A DNA stretch of 64,000 nucleotides from Diphasiastrum complanatum (GCA_029204225.1 MU832252.1:16874-80873), one strand, 5' to 3'. Positions 23,053-34,770 are shown, numbered from the stretch's first letter. Numbers and translations are program-made. The notes: generated by a model not told the origin, from the sequence alone.

Positions 23053-23577
23053 TATAAGAGAAGCTCCTTAGATCCTGCTTACAAATCCCAAACACAAAGG
23101 ATAACACACTATGGAGAAACCAACCAACCAACCAAGTAGAAGCATCCAATCAATCTCTAGAAGCCTCACCCCCAAGCCAAGGAACAAGAAGCATGAATGT
23201 AGAGTGAGAGCCTGACAATGAATCAAGAACCATGATGAGGAGTAGGGCGAGTTTGGACCCATTATATAGAGCCAAAAGCATCTTGGGCACATAGCCATGC
23301 ATAGCCGTAAGTTCCCTAAACATAGATTCACCTAGAATAGAGTCCTATGCATGGACCAACTATTCATAGAATTGCTATTGATAACTCTACACATGCATAC
23401 ATTGTCTCATACCTTGTCTAGACTCCATTTAGTGTGTTCTGGGCCTCACAAGGATATTATATACTTTCGGGTCACGTCCAGTATGACGTGGCATAACTAA
23501 CAGCTTGTTTCACTGGAGTACCGTGTATCCAAGACTAGGAATATACTGTATCCTATGTACTGGTCATGGACATAACA
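23053..23577 (-). repeat. Gypsy-1 5' LTR
   Basis: 525 bases, matching 15,851-16,371. It has a four-base AACC duplication relative to the other LTR near 23,120. Confidence 0.9.
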
Positions 23578-24250
23578 TGAATTGTCTTTGCCTCTGAACT
23601 TTTTGTGATCCCTTTCCCTCGATTAATATGAAGATGTCACGAGTTCCTGACTACTATTCATTAATGCTTTTGTATGCCCTTTGAGCATCACTTCCTCTTC
23701 AAATAGGATTTCAAATAATTTTCCAAATGATGGTCTCTTTTTGTTGACCATCATTGTTGTCACCAAATATTTGTATGAGGAGGCCAAAGAATTCATCATG
23801 ATGCTCATGATGTCCATATATGATAATGTTTCATTCATAAGACCCAATTGAGAAGCTTCTGCTAAAGAAATAACACATTTGTGGCATTTGTTGATTCATA
23901 CATGGATTTCAAAATCATCCGGGCCAAGTGTTTGTTGATGAAATGTGGCAAACGATATGGTCTTGGATGTTTATATTTATCATTCCTAGTGCTTTGGTAG
24001 CCCATTTGTCCCAATCCAATAGGCTACTTCAAAAATTATCAAGCTCTCTATTTGGCATGTCTTCTTTCAAGGTATACTCCTACAACTATTTGGATGTGAC
24101 TAAAAATACGTTGTCTAACCATCTTCTCACATCCATGTGAGCAATTCTACCATCAAACTTATGGCTATGCTCCTCATACTCATCTTAGTAGTTATAGTTA
24201 GATTGATCATCATGTTTGGATTGACTCCATATCCATGGTCAAAATCATAT
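23578..24250 (-). pseudogene. Copia-H gag remnant, proximal part
   Basis: The minus strand reads GLMNETLSYMDIMSIMMNSL, then SYKYLVTTMM, the usual copia gag order (LASSY...L motif) at 23,623-23,847. More broken gag-like sequence extends to about 24,250. It continues at 15,850 once Gypsy-1 is removed. Confidence 0.6.
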
Positions 24251-24596
24251 TTGGCTATTGTGAATCGAAAGAGGAATGCAAAAGGAGAGTCAGCTCCTGA
24301 ACACTTTTGTAGAAAAAAACTTGAATTTTACTTATGCGGAAAAATCTGCTCAATGTAAACTTTTGATAAGCTTTTTTTATCCACTTAAAACTCAGCCTCA
24401 ATAAGTTTAGTATGTCATGCAAATTTTATGCTTTAGAAACATGGAAATTACAAATGCTTACTCTAATAAAGATTATGAACTAATGAGATGTATTATAATA
24501 AAAGGTCCTTAATAATGCATGTTTTTTTATGTGTCCCATTATTGTAGCTAATTATCTCATAACAAAATTTTCAAACAAACAAATTTTGTACACTTG

Positions 24597-24900
24597 ATAT
24601 CAATTTCAAGCGCAAATACACTACTTCAACTTGTGCAATAAAGCAAATGTGTTGAAATTGATATTGCAAAAAAAAAAAAAGGGTTTCTCATATCAGTTTC
24701 AAGTGCAAATAGGGTACTTGAAACTTTTAAGAAGGGAGAATGCTTTTGAAAGTGATATTGCAAATTTTCTTTTTTGTTTTCAAAGAAGAAAATTGAATTT
24801 TTTTTTGCCGTACACCCGATATTGAATTCGGACGCAAACAAGTTGTCTGAAAATTTTAAAAGGGCTTACTGCACTTGGAATACATATTGCAAAGTTTTAA
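24597..24900. repeat. Three tandem hairpin-forming units
   Basis: Unit 1 (24,597-24,664) has 13-bp perfect arms ATATCAATTTCAA and TTGAAATTGATAT. Unit 2 (24,690-24,758) has the same arms with one mismatch. Unit 3 starts near 24,818 and is degenerate. After the left arm each has a GYGCAAATA-like word, and each right arm is followed by TGCAAA. Confidence 0.65.
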
Positions 24901-25414
24901 ATAAAATTATTATGCACTTGAGGCCAATTGTGTAAACACCACTACAATTGTCAAGTTATCAATATGAGCAAAAAATTAATCTTATTTCTCCTCATTGAAA
25001 ATGTAAACAAAACTAAAATAATAAGCAGTTGGATTTCTTTGTAAAACTTAGCGTAATGTGTAATTTCAAATGATTGAAACACAAATTGGTGCTAAACAAA
25101 TTTATTAAAAATATTTGGTTCCAAAACACTCCAAATAATAAAATTTAAAGAAGGAAGAAACTACTAATCCACTATGAAATAAAACGAGAGATGCTCTTAG
25201 CAACCTAATCTGAAGTTGTACAAAGCAAACTAATAAAATATCTTTAGAACATTTCAATAAACATGAATAAGAAATTTCTCTATAAATAAAATCAAAAGCC
25301 TTGCTTTGATACCAAAAATGTCAATAAGTAGACGTGCTAAGTAAAACAAATATAAAAACTTTTTTGTAGCCTTTAAAGACCGGAAGAAAATAAATTCAGG
25401 CAGTCTCGCCTGAC
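24901..25414. other. No gene seen
   Basis: AT-rich DNA without coding signal. Confidence 0.4.
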
Positions 25415-25519
25415 ATGTTGGGGTGCTAGCTTTGGACGCTACAAAAAAAAATTAATTTCAATTTTTTTTTTACTTTGTGGATTTTTAACTATGTATCAAA
25501 TCGATTTTCATCAACTACA

Positions 25520-26600
25520 CTACTTCAGATCAAGCTTATAAGTTGTATGATCCTGTCGAGTCAAAGATATTCAGTAGCCGGGATGTCATCTTCATCGAAG
25601 ATTAGTTTATCGACCATAAAGGTAAGGGCAAAGCTCATATAGTCGAACTATCGGACTCTCCCAAAATATTGAACTCTTTAGTTCCAAAGTCGACTATTCC
25701 TTTTGAAGGTCCATGCTCCTCTACTCCCAAAGAACAATTTATCAACAACAAAATCCGAAGATGATGATGTTGCAGTTCAGCAATTACAACATGATGAAGA
25801 TTATCAACTTCGAACATCACCTAGAAGATCGACAAGACAAAGTAGACCACCTATTAGGTACATCAATAAATCTGCAACTTACCTTGTTCAAGAGCTGACA
25901 ACTGTCAAAGAGGCACTTAGTCAGCCTGATTCTGCCAACAGAAATGTGGTTGATTGCAAATGGTTGTTCAAAATAAAAAATACAAGGCAGATGGAAATAT
26001 TGATCAAATAAAGGCTCGACTTGTCGCCAAAGGATTCTCTTAGGTACAGAACGTCGACTACATTGAGACTTTTAGTCCAGTAGTTAAACATTCTTCTATT
26101 CGACTTCTATTGTCATTTGCTGCTGCATCATATTTGGAAATACATCAAATGGATGTACAGACAACATATCTTAATGGAGTTATCTAAGAGGACATTTACA
26201 TGGTGCAACCTGAAGGTTACAAAATGGAAAGTAAACACAATCATGTGTGTAAACTCCATAAAACACTTTATGACTTGAAGCAATCTGCTTGAGCATGGTT
26301 TCAAAGGATCAATACTTTCCTTATTGATCATGGATACACACTAAGCTCTTTAGATTCGAATGTCTACTTCAATTCAGTGCAACATTCCTTTATCATTCTC
26401 ACTTTGTATGTGGATGACACATTGTTTTTCAGCAACAGTATCGATCTGATAAAAGAAGCTAAGACAATACTGTCTTTTGAATTCGACATGACCGATCTGG
26501 ACGAAGCTCATTACTGTCTAGGTATTCAAATCCAAAGAGACAGAAAGCCGAAGTTGAATTGCAAATTAGCTCTCTCACCAATGGATCCAGGACTCAAAAT
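25520..26600 (+). pseudogene. Copia-C fragment: integrase end and reverse transcriptase
   Basis: It begins with KLYDPVESKIFSSRDVIF, the end of copia integrase. Then comes the linker (RRSTRQSRPPIRY at about 25,820) and RT with CKWLFKIK, ARLVAKGFS, HQMDVQTTYLNG, QPEGY, LKQSA and LTLYVDDTLFFSN (about 26,400), then MTDLDEAHYCLGIQI. Stops occur at several sites. RNase H and LTRs are absent. Confidence 0.8.
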
Positions 26601-27127
26601 GTCGAAGGACTGGTGTCCCTGTGGGTTTTGACATTCTGCAAGTTTTGCGAGTTTCTTCCACCCATGCTCCAACAAAATGGTAGCACATGGTCTGCTACTC
26701 TTTTCATGCCACTACATGATTTTTTAAGAACAAGAATTGTGGTTTGATGCATACTTAAAATTTTGACTATCCATCAAATCCTAAATAGGTCCATTACAAA
26801 ATACTTTGTTACTTTTACACTTTTATTTAAAAAAAAAAATTGTTCTTGAAGTTGTAAAAGTTATGTCGGCGTGCTAGCCTGCAAATTTTCTATTTCAAAA
26901 AAATGAAATTTTTTTGAAGAACTTTTTAAACAAATAAATTTCTTTTTGGAGCTGATTTGGCTAGATGTCGGTGTGCTACCCGAGTCAATTGTAAAATAGA
27001 AAAGCTACATCGACACATTTGAGAACTAAATTTTGAGTAAAAACATTTCAGAATATTTATTTCAATCTTACAGTCTTTCAAGACAGCACGTCGACGTGCT
27101 ATATGAAATGAGAAATTGTTTTTGCAA

Positions 27128-27220
27128 CCAACCTAGATAGCATGTTGGCATGCTAAGGATCTCGCTGGTTAAAAACAAAACAACAAGATCCTTAGCACAC
27201 CGGCATGCTATCTAGGTTGG
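27128..27220. repeat. 36-bp imperfect inverted repeat
   Basis: Arms 27,128-27,163 and 27,185-27,220 pair over 36 positions with about five mismatches around a 21-base spacer. Shared words are CCAACCTAGATAGCATG and TGCTAAGGATCT. A transcript would form a long hairpin. Confidence 0.8.
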
Positions 27221-27370
27221 CTACAAAAAAAAAATTAATTTGAATTTTTTTTCACTTAGTGAGATTTTTAACCCAGACCACATTCTTAGTAATAAACATT
27301 GAAGTAGTAGCATAAAAAGGGTGTGCACATGTGCTATAAATGATGGCAAGAAAGAAACTCGCAAAACTTG

Positions 27371-28440
27371 TCAAAAATTTCCTCGCAAAATGCCAAGGCC
27401 CGAATACCGCCTTTGAGTAGGATCTAGCTTCTTGCTTTCAAAAGCAACTGGTCTACCATCTTGATAAAGGATTGCGTCTATAGCATAGTCACTGGCATCC
27501 GTTTCAAGTACATAAGACTTGTTAGGATCCCCTATGTGTAAAAAAGACGTTGTAGACACACATAATTTGAGATTCTCAAAACTTTGATTCATCTCTTCAG
27601 TCCAAGTAATCGGAGGGCTAAATTTACTGTGACAGCTAGTTCTCTTAGCCTCTTTGAGAACATTTGTCAAGGTAATGCAATTATTGCATAACCTAAAATA
27701 GATCTATGAAAAAATCTCGTAAAGCCCAAAACGGACTTAACCTCTCGAATGATTTGAGGAATTGCCCATTCACGAACTTGTCTTTTTGGGTCAATTTCCA
27801 ACCCATGGTCCGATATAACGTGACCAAGATAAAGTAATCTCTTATGAAAGAAGACACATCTTTAAATTCTTTGGCAAAGAGCTTCTCCTGTCTAAGTAAC
27901 TTTAAGACAGTCCTGAGATGCTCCTCCTAGATCTTACTATAGATGAGAATATCATCTAAATAGACTAGGACGAACTTTCCCAGATATGGATGAAGAAGAT
28001 AATTCATCATCTGCTGGAAAGTCATTGGAGCATTTGTCAATCCAAAAGGTAAAACCAGAAATTCATAATGCCTAGTCCTAAACCCGGTTTTTTCAACATC
28101 CTCTCTCCTTATTCGAATTTGATGATACCCTAATCTCAAATCGATTTTGGTGAGGTACTTTGCACCATGTAATTGATCAACCAGTTCATCCATTCGTGGT
28201 AAAGGATAACAATTTTTAATCGCTAGTTTATTCGACTTTTTAAAGTCCACACAAAGACGAGTACCTCCGTCTTTTTAATCAACTAAGATAACTGGTGCTC
28301 CCCAAGGGGACTTACTAGGCCTTACATGGCCCATCTTAAGATAGTTTTGAAGTTGTCTATACACTTCATCCTCCTCAGTAGTACTCATCTTGTAAGGAGG
28401 CGACCATCTGCCTCTTTGAAGAGGAGACACCATATAAGAC
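27371..28440 (-). pseudogene. Gypsy-3 fragment: reverse transcriptase and RNase H start
   Basis: Read from 28,440 down: PPYKMSTTEEDEV, KMGHVRPSKSPWGAPVIL, then RT (27,927-28,250) with FFKSNK-like sequence, [27 protein letters not shown] and [12 protein letters not shown] with both aspartates. RNase H begins at 27,371-27,670 with LETDASDYAIDAILYQDG. It breaks near 27,370. It differs from Gypsy-1 and Gypsy-A, so it is a third family. No LTRs are seen. Confidence 0.8.
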
Positions 28441-29454
28441 TACAAGTTTGATTAATGTGCATAAAATTTGGGTGGAAAGGCAGCCATCATACATGTGGAT
28501 GGAGCCGCGACCATCACTACATTGGGCTTGCAATTGTGTACTCGCAAAAATGCATAATAATCCAATTGAAAATCGAATTTGGTGAGGCGGCTAGTTGATA
28601 TCTCAGTAGTGCGCCCTCATATACGCACTTGCTATCACAAAAATCATGCAAAAATGCTTTAAAAAGTGCGCATTTCCTCTATGTATACCAGCGCTGGCCA
28701 GCAACCACAAAAAGTGCATTTTTGATGAGGAACATACCTTTGAATCGGATCAAACTCCTTGCTAGGCTAGCACCCAAGGACAGCGCCCAACAACATATAC
28801 CAAAAATGCTTCTTGACAAACTTTGAATCTATGCTTACCAAAATTCATCATCAAATATGTTAGACTACCAAACCAAACATCTTATACAACTTAACAAGCT
28901 TAGTAAATCAATGCTATAAATTACTATTTTGGTGTCAATTATCCAATCACATTTCAATTATAGCAGATTATGGATGCTTTGGCAAAGTACTCTTATAAAT
29001 AGATCAGTGTGCACCATACAAATTCAATGTTCTTGGTATTTTACATGAATGAAAACTAGAAGTGAAACATCGAATGTCATAAACGACTTTTTCTTGTTCA
29101 AGGTTTGATATTACTTAGATATTGTATAAGTGTTTTGTTAGAAATTGTGTCAAAGTAGATTTAAGAGTATGGAGATTTAAGATTAATTGTTGAGTCTAGT
29201 CATTTGTTTTGCAATGTTATTCATTATGTGGTTGTCTCTACCTTTGTATTCTATGTTGCAAAAAGTGACAATCTTTATTTTTTGAGGTGTCGATTATATA
29301 GTTTTGAGGTGTCGATTATACACAGTTTTGTATGTACTGAAATTGCATTTGATCTCAAACATAATGTCGAAGAAAATGATGGTTGTCATGATCAATCTAT
29401 TTTGTTCAGAAAAACTCACTAAACTCGCAAAAATCTACTCACAAAAGGCCAATC
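28441..29454. other. No gene seen
   Basis: AT-rich. A short tandem repeat TTTTGAGGTGTCGATTATA occurs twice, 21 bases apart, near 29,282-29,321. Confidence 0.4.
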
Positions 29455-30540
29455 CTCACATTGCGGATGGATGATGGTGCAACTATTGCTAATCACCTAC
29501 TGAAGATCAAAGAGATTCGTGACCAATTAGCAGCAGTTGGAGAGTGAGTTCAGGATCGTGAGATCATGCAATTGACATTGAATAGTTTGAGTGAGTCACA
29601 TCAGATGTTTGTGACAAGTATAGCTACACGGGATAATCTTCCAACCTATGAAGAGTTAGGTGGATTGCTAACATCAAGAGAACTTCAGTCATCGCAACAA
29701 GGGATTTGATCAAACTGTTGCAGTCAGAGGACGTGGTGGCAGATTTGGTCATGGAAGACACTAATCAAGAGGTGGAAACTCAAATCATGGATTGTTCCAA
29801 CAATTTCAAGAACAATCCAATGATGGCCCGAATCGAGGCAATTGGAATCAAGGCCGAGGTCAAGGATGCGACTATTCCAGACAAAATAAACCTGGAAATA
29901 ATAGGTACTGCAACAATCCTTGCCACTGGGAGCGTGAATGCTTCAAGAAACAGAAGGAGATAGAACAAGTAAAGGCAAATGGCAAGCGGACAATCATGCT
30001 GATCAACATCAATTTGATGACTATTATTATGAAGACAACTATGCTGATCAACATCAATATGATGATGATCAATATGAAGATGATACAGGTGAGAGTTCAA
30101 ACTTGTTCATTACTGCATTAATAACAAGTGATGAAGTCAAGGATACATGGTACATTGATAGTGGTGCGTCCAAACACATGACTTCAAGGAAAGAGTGGTT
30201 TTTAGAACTCAAGGAAACTCACAATGGTGATGAAGTCGGACAAGCCGATGGCCAATTGCTATCTGTTAAAGGAGTTGGAGTGGTACCAGTGAAGTTAGCC
30301 AGCGGGAGGATAAAATGGATAAGCAATGTGCAATATGTACCTGGCTTACCTAACAATCTACTATCTGTTGGGACGATGGCTGATCAACAACTCAAGGTTG
30401 AGTTTGACAGCGACAAATGTCTCGTCAAGGACATCAAGCATCACTACAAAGTGATTGTTACAGGAGCTAGAGTCAAAGGGAATTGACTCTACAAATTGAA
30501 TGCGAGATCTCTTACTCAAGGAATGGTAAGCACAAGCCAT
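29455..30540 (+). pseudogene. Copia-D gag end and protease
   Basis: The gag part reads ATIANHLLKIKEIRDQLAAV, then LTLNSLSESHQMFV. A repetitive acidic tract YADQHQYDDD follows (about 30,040-30,090). The protease at 30,148-30,480 has TWYIDSGASKHMTSRKEWF (active site DSGA), then LPNNLLSVGTMADQ. Frame changes occur in the gag part. Confidence 0.75.
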
Positions 30541-31630
30541 ATATGGATTGAAGCAAGCGCCACGAGCGTGGTACTCTTGCATTGATGAACACTTCAAGCG
30601 AAGGGGAATGGTAAAGAGTGATGCTGATCCTAATCTTTACATTCTTAGGCAAAACTCAGATATAGTATTCGTTGTCCTCTATGTCGATGATTTGATTATT
30701 ATAGGAAGTAATATGGGCTTAATTGATGAAATTAAATCATAACTTTCCAATACCTTTGACATGAGTGATTTAGGGTTGATGCATTATTGTCTTGGTATTG
30801 AAGTTTGGCAAAAGGAAGACAATGTTATTCTTACGCAAAGCAAGTATGCACGAGATCTATTGTATAAGTTCAATATGCAGGATTGCAAGTCACTAAGTAC
30901 TCCAATGGAGGCCAATACCAAACTTTCTGCATTTGATGAAGCCGATAAAGTTGATGCATACTTATATAGGCAGTTAGTGGGTAGTTTAATCTATTTGACA
31001 CACACACGTCTTGATATTGCTTATGCTGCTGGTGTGGTAAGTCAATTTATGCAAGAATCTAGTTAGACTCACTGGAAAGCTGCTAAACGTATTTTGAGAT
31101 ATGTTCGAGGCACGTTAAATTTTGGCTTGAAGTATGATCAGTCTGAAGCCCTAATGTTGGTAGGTTATACAGATGCTCATTGGGCAGGAAATATTGATGA
31201 TAGACCATTTACCAGCGGTCATACATTTAGCTATGGTATAGCTGCTATTTCTTGGAGCAGCAAGAAGCAACCTACAGTCTTATCTTCGACGGAAGCTGAG
31301 TATCGTGCACTTAGCAATGCTACACAAGAGGTAATATGGCTGTGAAGACTGCTTACTGATTTGGGTCAATCACAGATGGATGCTACAACTATATATTGCG
31401 ACAACAAAAGCTATATCCATCTTGCCAGAAACCCAATTCTACGTGCTCGAACAAAACACATCGAGATACATCATCACTTTGTTTGAGAGAAAATAATTGA
31501 TGGCGCCACTGATCTAGTTTTTTGTAAATCTGAAGATCAAGTGGCTGGTATTTTTACTAAGTCTTTAGGTAAATGTGAATTTGAGAACCTTCGTAGTCTC
31601 GTAGGAATATAAGAATGTAATTTTATCATT
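30541..31630 (+). pseudogene. Copia-D reverse transcriptase C-terminal part and RNase H
   Basis: It begins at AIYGLKQAPRAWYSCIDEHF and holds VVLYVDDLIIIGSN (catalytic YVDD), DMSDLGLMHYCLGIEV, YRQLVGSLIYLTHTRLDIAY, then RNase H with GYTDAHWAGNIDDR, STEAEYRAL and ARTKHIEIHHHF. It ends near the ECNFIIEEEC block before the LTR. Scattered single stops. Confidence 0.85.
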
Positions 31631-31639
31631 GAGGAAGAG

Positions 31640-31816
31640 TGTCAGAAATCAATGATAAATTTCATTGTTACACTTCTTTATCAGGGTTCAGGGTTTATTT
31701 GTACATTTCACATTCAGTATGACTTGGTGTGATAGAGTGATAATGAGTGTTCTTCTTCCGCCTCCTTACTTGGTGGATGCTTATGGTGAATGCTTGATGT
31801 TATATGATTTTTGACA
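31640..31816 (+). repeat. Copia-D 3' LTR
   Basis: It starts TGTCAGAAATCAATGATAAA after the purine tract GAGGAAGAG and ends TTTTGACA. It matches the Copia-E LTR (49,943-50,192) except for an internal gap of about 60-70 bases, and the two diverge right after TTGACA, which sets the end. Confidence 0.75.
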
Positions 31817-32125
31817 GAGGAGAGAGGGCAGCAGGGGGGAGACAGAGAGAGGGAGAGACATCGTAGTAGGAGGGAGAGACAGATCGAGAGAGAGAGAGCA
31901 CGAGAGAGCGCAGCAGAGAGAGGGAGAGACACTCCATGAGAGAGGGGCCTAAGAAAATTAGCCGAACTGCAATTACATGAGGTATTGGTCCATTGGTCGG
32001 ATCATTACCACAAACAATTCGGTCCCTGGACAGCTCGTGGCCTCCGCCACTCCCTACCAGGTCCCAAATTATTTATGGTAATAGCCCGATGGCCATTACA
32101 ACTACATAACATTGAGAAAAGAGAG

Positions 32126-32164
<39 letters not shown>

Positions 32165-32461
32165 CTCTAGTTTCGTTTCTTTTTTTTTTCTTCTTCCCAG
32201 CTCAGATCTCTCTTACATTTCAAGTCAAACAGAAAGGGAGCTCTTTCGCTCTCTCGCTCTCTCTGTCTCGCCCATCTGGCGAGCAGCTTTCATTTCTTCT
32301 CGGATTTGTGCTCCTCCTCGGTGGTTGATACGCGATTTCTAGCCCTTCCACTCCTTACAGGTATCCGATTTTCAGTCTCAAAGCATCGGAACATCAAATT
32401 GGGAGGGACTAAGATATTCCTTGCAGAAGCACAGCCCTAGAGCAAGGCAGAGTTCCGAAAT
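31817..32461 (+). promoter_or_regulatory. Presumed Rab7 promoter and 5' leader
   Basis: It lies between the Copia-D LTR and the Rab7 start. A purine-rich GA tract covers about 31,818-31,930, and a GAGAGA microsatellite covers about 32,122-32,162. Plant core promoters and leaders often carry GA/CT tracts. The transcription start and any TATA box are not assigned. Confidence 0.45.
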
Positions 32462-34322
32462 ATGTCGTCCCGGAAAAGAACGCTAATAAAAGTCATAATT
32501 CTTGGAGACAGCGGGTATGCTTCTAGGATCAGAGCTCCTTTTTTGCTTGCAATTAGTTAATCTTTGTTTCTAATATATTGGCAGTGCTATAGGGGTAATC
32601 TGTTTTTTCTATTCTATTATTTCATCTATGCCCTGTATGATGGATTGCCGTTGATCCGACTATAGCAAACTGGGTTGATTTTGCACTAATGTCATGCTGC
32701 ACGGATCGTAGTTGCTGTGTTATACCTGTTAGGGTTTCTGGTTCTTTCAAAAAGCTTGTGGCATTATTCTACGTGTTATTTGAAAGATTGGTGAACTGTC
32801 AAACGCTCTTCTGAAATTGGATTTTGATTCATGCAATGATCAAAAATTTGTGTTGTGTCTGCAGTGTGGGAAAGACCTCGCTGATGAACCAGTATCCATC
32901 TATATGAATAATCAATGTTTTTCCAAGTGTATTCTGGTTAGGGTTTCTAGAAAGGCCTACTGTAGATCTGAGATGTTGCTGTACCTTCAGATTTGTTTTC
33001 CTATTTTTGCGTGACATATTTGCTAAATACTTGTACAGACGTAGATCTGTTCGTACGCCCTTATGTGGGTATTTGTACCCCTGTATACCAGCTAACCCAG
33101 TCGAAATAGTGCTCATGAATACCACCTAAAAGTTCAAATTCTGAACTAAAATAAGCTTATTTGTAAAGAGATCAGAATGCATGTATTGTATTTGAACCAT
33201 ATATTTTGTGGTGAAGGGTAGAACAAACTACGAATACTCATTTGGGCATACAAAAGTATGGTGGCAACATTGATCATTGATTGCATTATAGAATAGCACT
33301 GTTACTGTGCTGCAGTGGTGATATAGGTGGGTGTACTTTGACAGACTGACAGATATGTAAATAAGAAGTTTAACAACCAGTATAAGGCTACTATAGGTGC
33401 TGATTTCCTCACAAAGGAAGTGCAAGTTGAAGATAGATTGGTAACCATGCAGGTGAGTAGATCTTATTGGGTGTTTGCCTGGCAACAGAATGTCTTGGTT
33501 GTTTTATCTCTCTCTTTCTCTGTGCACCAAAGACTTAGTGTATTTCATGATTACAGATTTGGGATACAGCTGGCCAAGAGAGATTTCAAAGCCTTGGTGT
33601 AGCTTTTTACAGGGGTGCAGATTGCTGTGTTCTTGTCTATGATGTGAATGTGATGAAATCATTTGATAACCTCCGCAATTGGCGTGATGAGTTTTTAATT
33701 CAGGTATCCTCTGTTGTTTCTGCTAAGTACGAAAGATATATGCAAGCACAATATTCCTGTATTTTGATCACGATGCGTGTATTCCACAGGCAAGCCCATC
33801 GGATCCTGAGAATTTTCCATTTGTTGTTCTGGGAAATAAAGTTGATGTTGATGGAGGAAACAGCAGAGTGGTAACTTGCTTCTATGCCAGTTTGATAATC
33901 TGCTCTATATATGAAATCGATTGGCAACATCATTCTTCAATTCTCTATAATTAGAAACTTGTAAATAATTTGTTCAGGTTTCTGAAAAAAAAGCAAAAGC
34001 ATGGTGTGCAGCAACAGGCAATATTCCCTACTTTGAGACATCGGCAAAAGAAGATTTAAACGTGGATGCAGCTTTCCAGTGTATAGCAAAAAATGCTTTG
34101 AAAAATGAAACCGATGAGGAAATGTGGGTAAATGCTGAGTAATCTGTTTGGATGCACACTGATCAATTAACTGGTATTCTTTCAGCTCTATAGAATAAAG
34201 CACTCTAGATTGGAAGTTCATCATAATTAATTCAGACCCCAATGTTGTTGTGCAGATACCTTCCAGATACTATTGATGTTACTTCTGGAAGGCCTCCAAA
34301 GTCATCGGCTTGTGAATGCTAG
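32462..34322 (+). CDS. Rab7-type small GTPase (RabG3 class), complete gene, 7 coding exons
   Basis: Exons: 32,462-32,514; 32,865-32,891; 33,353-33,452; 33,557-33,703; 33,790-33,870; 33,978-34,123; 34,256-34,322. All introns are GT-AG and phases join cleanly to give 206 residues, the normal Rab7 length. Motifs: P-loop GDSGVGKT (15-22), switch [10 protein letters not shown] (37-45), [13 protein letters not shown] (62-74), NKVD (125-128), ETSAK (156-160), [11 protein letters not shown] and C-terminal CEC, the site for double geranylgeranylation. Rab7 controls late endosome, vacuole fusion and autophagy traffic on the vacuolar membrane. Nothing is broken. Exon 2 is only 27 bases. It is the only complete cellular gene here, and both neighbours are repeats. 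The class is certain; the exact paralogue is not. Confidence 0.96.
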
Positions 34323-34770
34323 GTTTTCTGCTTATTTCAGTTGCTACCAAGATGCCAGATTTACAATGTAGACGACCATGTCTTGGCACTATGCATGAGA
34401 TGCTGCTAATGCAGTGCCTTCTCCAGCATTTCACTGCCTGTCTTTCTCAACCGTTTGTTGTTGACAGCAGTTAACGCCAAATTCATTGACTGAAGTGTTC
34501 CAGCAAGCAAGATTTCTTCATATCAGCGTTTTTGTGCAGGACGTCTCTTTAGACAACAACTTCTAATGTACAACAAAGTGGGGCAATCAAGCTTTTGTAG
34601 AAGTAACTGCTTCTTGAAAGTTATACACGTTGAGTGGAGCATTTGTCCCTCGTTGACGTCTTGAGCATCCCATAAATATTGTGGATTTTGCTAAAGAGCT
34701 CCATTGTGGTTTGTAATAGAGCACTTAATGTTGCTTGCTTTTATGAATAAATAGCAACTATATTTACAGT
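34323..34770 (+). other. Rab7 3' untranslated region with poly(A) signal
   Basis: AATAAA occurs at 34,746-34,751, about 425 bases after the stop. The cleavage site is inferred to be shortly after. Confidence 0.6.

Larger units (their letters stand above)
15851..23577 (-). mobile_element. Gypsy-1: complete decayed chromodomain Ty3/gypsy element, 7.7 kb
   Basis: LTRs at both ends (521 and 525 bases, about 20 differences by eye), primer site, leader, gag, protease, RT, RNase H, integrase with GPY-like module and a chromodomain-like C-terminus, and polypurine tract are all in order on the minus strand. Flanking bases are GGAAT on the left and TGAAT on the right, a likely target duplication with one change. 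The chromodomain puts it among chromoviruses. Many stops and frameshifts make it inactive. Gypsy-2 at 44,150-49,141 is a second copy of the same family in the other orientation. Confidence 0.9.
25415..27275. repeat. Dispersed short repeats around the copia-C fragment
   Basis: The word ATGTYGGYRTGCTA or a close form occurs near 25,419, 26,864, 26,967, 27,083 and 27,141, and inverted near 27,200. After the copies at 25,419 and 27,200 a second shared stretch follows: CTACAAAAAAAAA, TTAATTT, a T run and GATTTTTAAC. The family is unknown; it could be a decayed satellite or the ends of a small element. Confidence 0.55.
29455..31816 (+). mobile_element. Copia-D: internally deleted copia element with 3' LTR
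   Basis: The plus-strand order is gag part, protease (to about 30,540), then RT and RNase H (from about 30,540), polypurine tract and 3' LTR. Integrase and the start of RT are deleted between MVSTSH and AIYGLKQAP. The 5' LTR is absent. Copia-E and Copia-F belong to the same family by near-identical RT and RNase H. Confidence 0.85.

Noticed and set aside
31817-31940. GA-rich tract as a coding or element feature
   Set aside because: Simple purine repeat; only a possible promoter role is kept.
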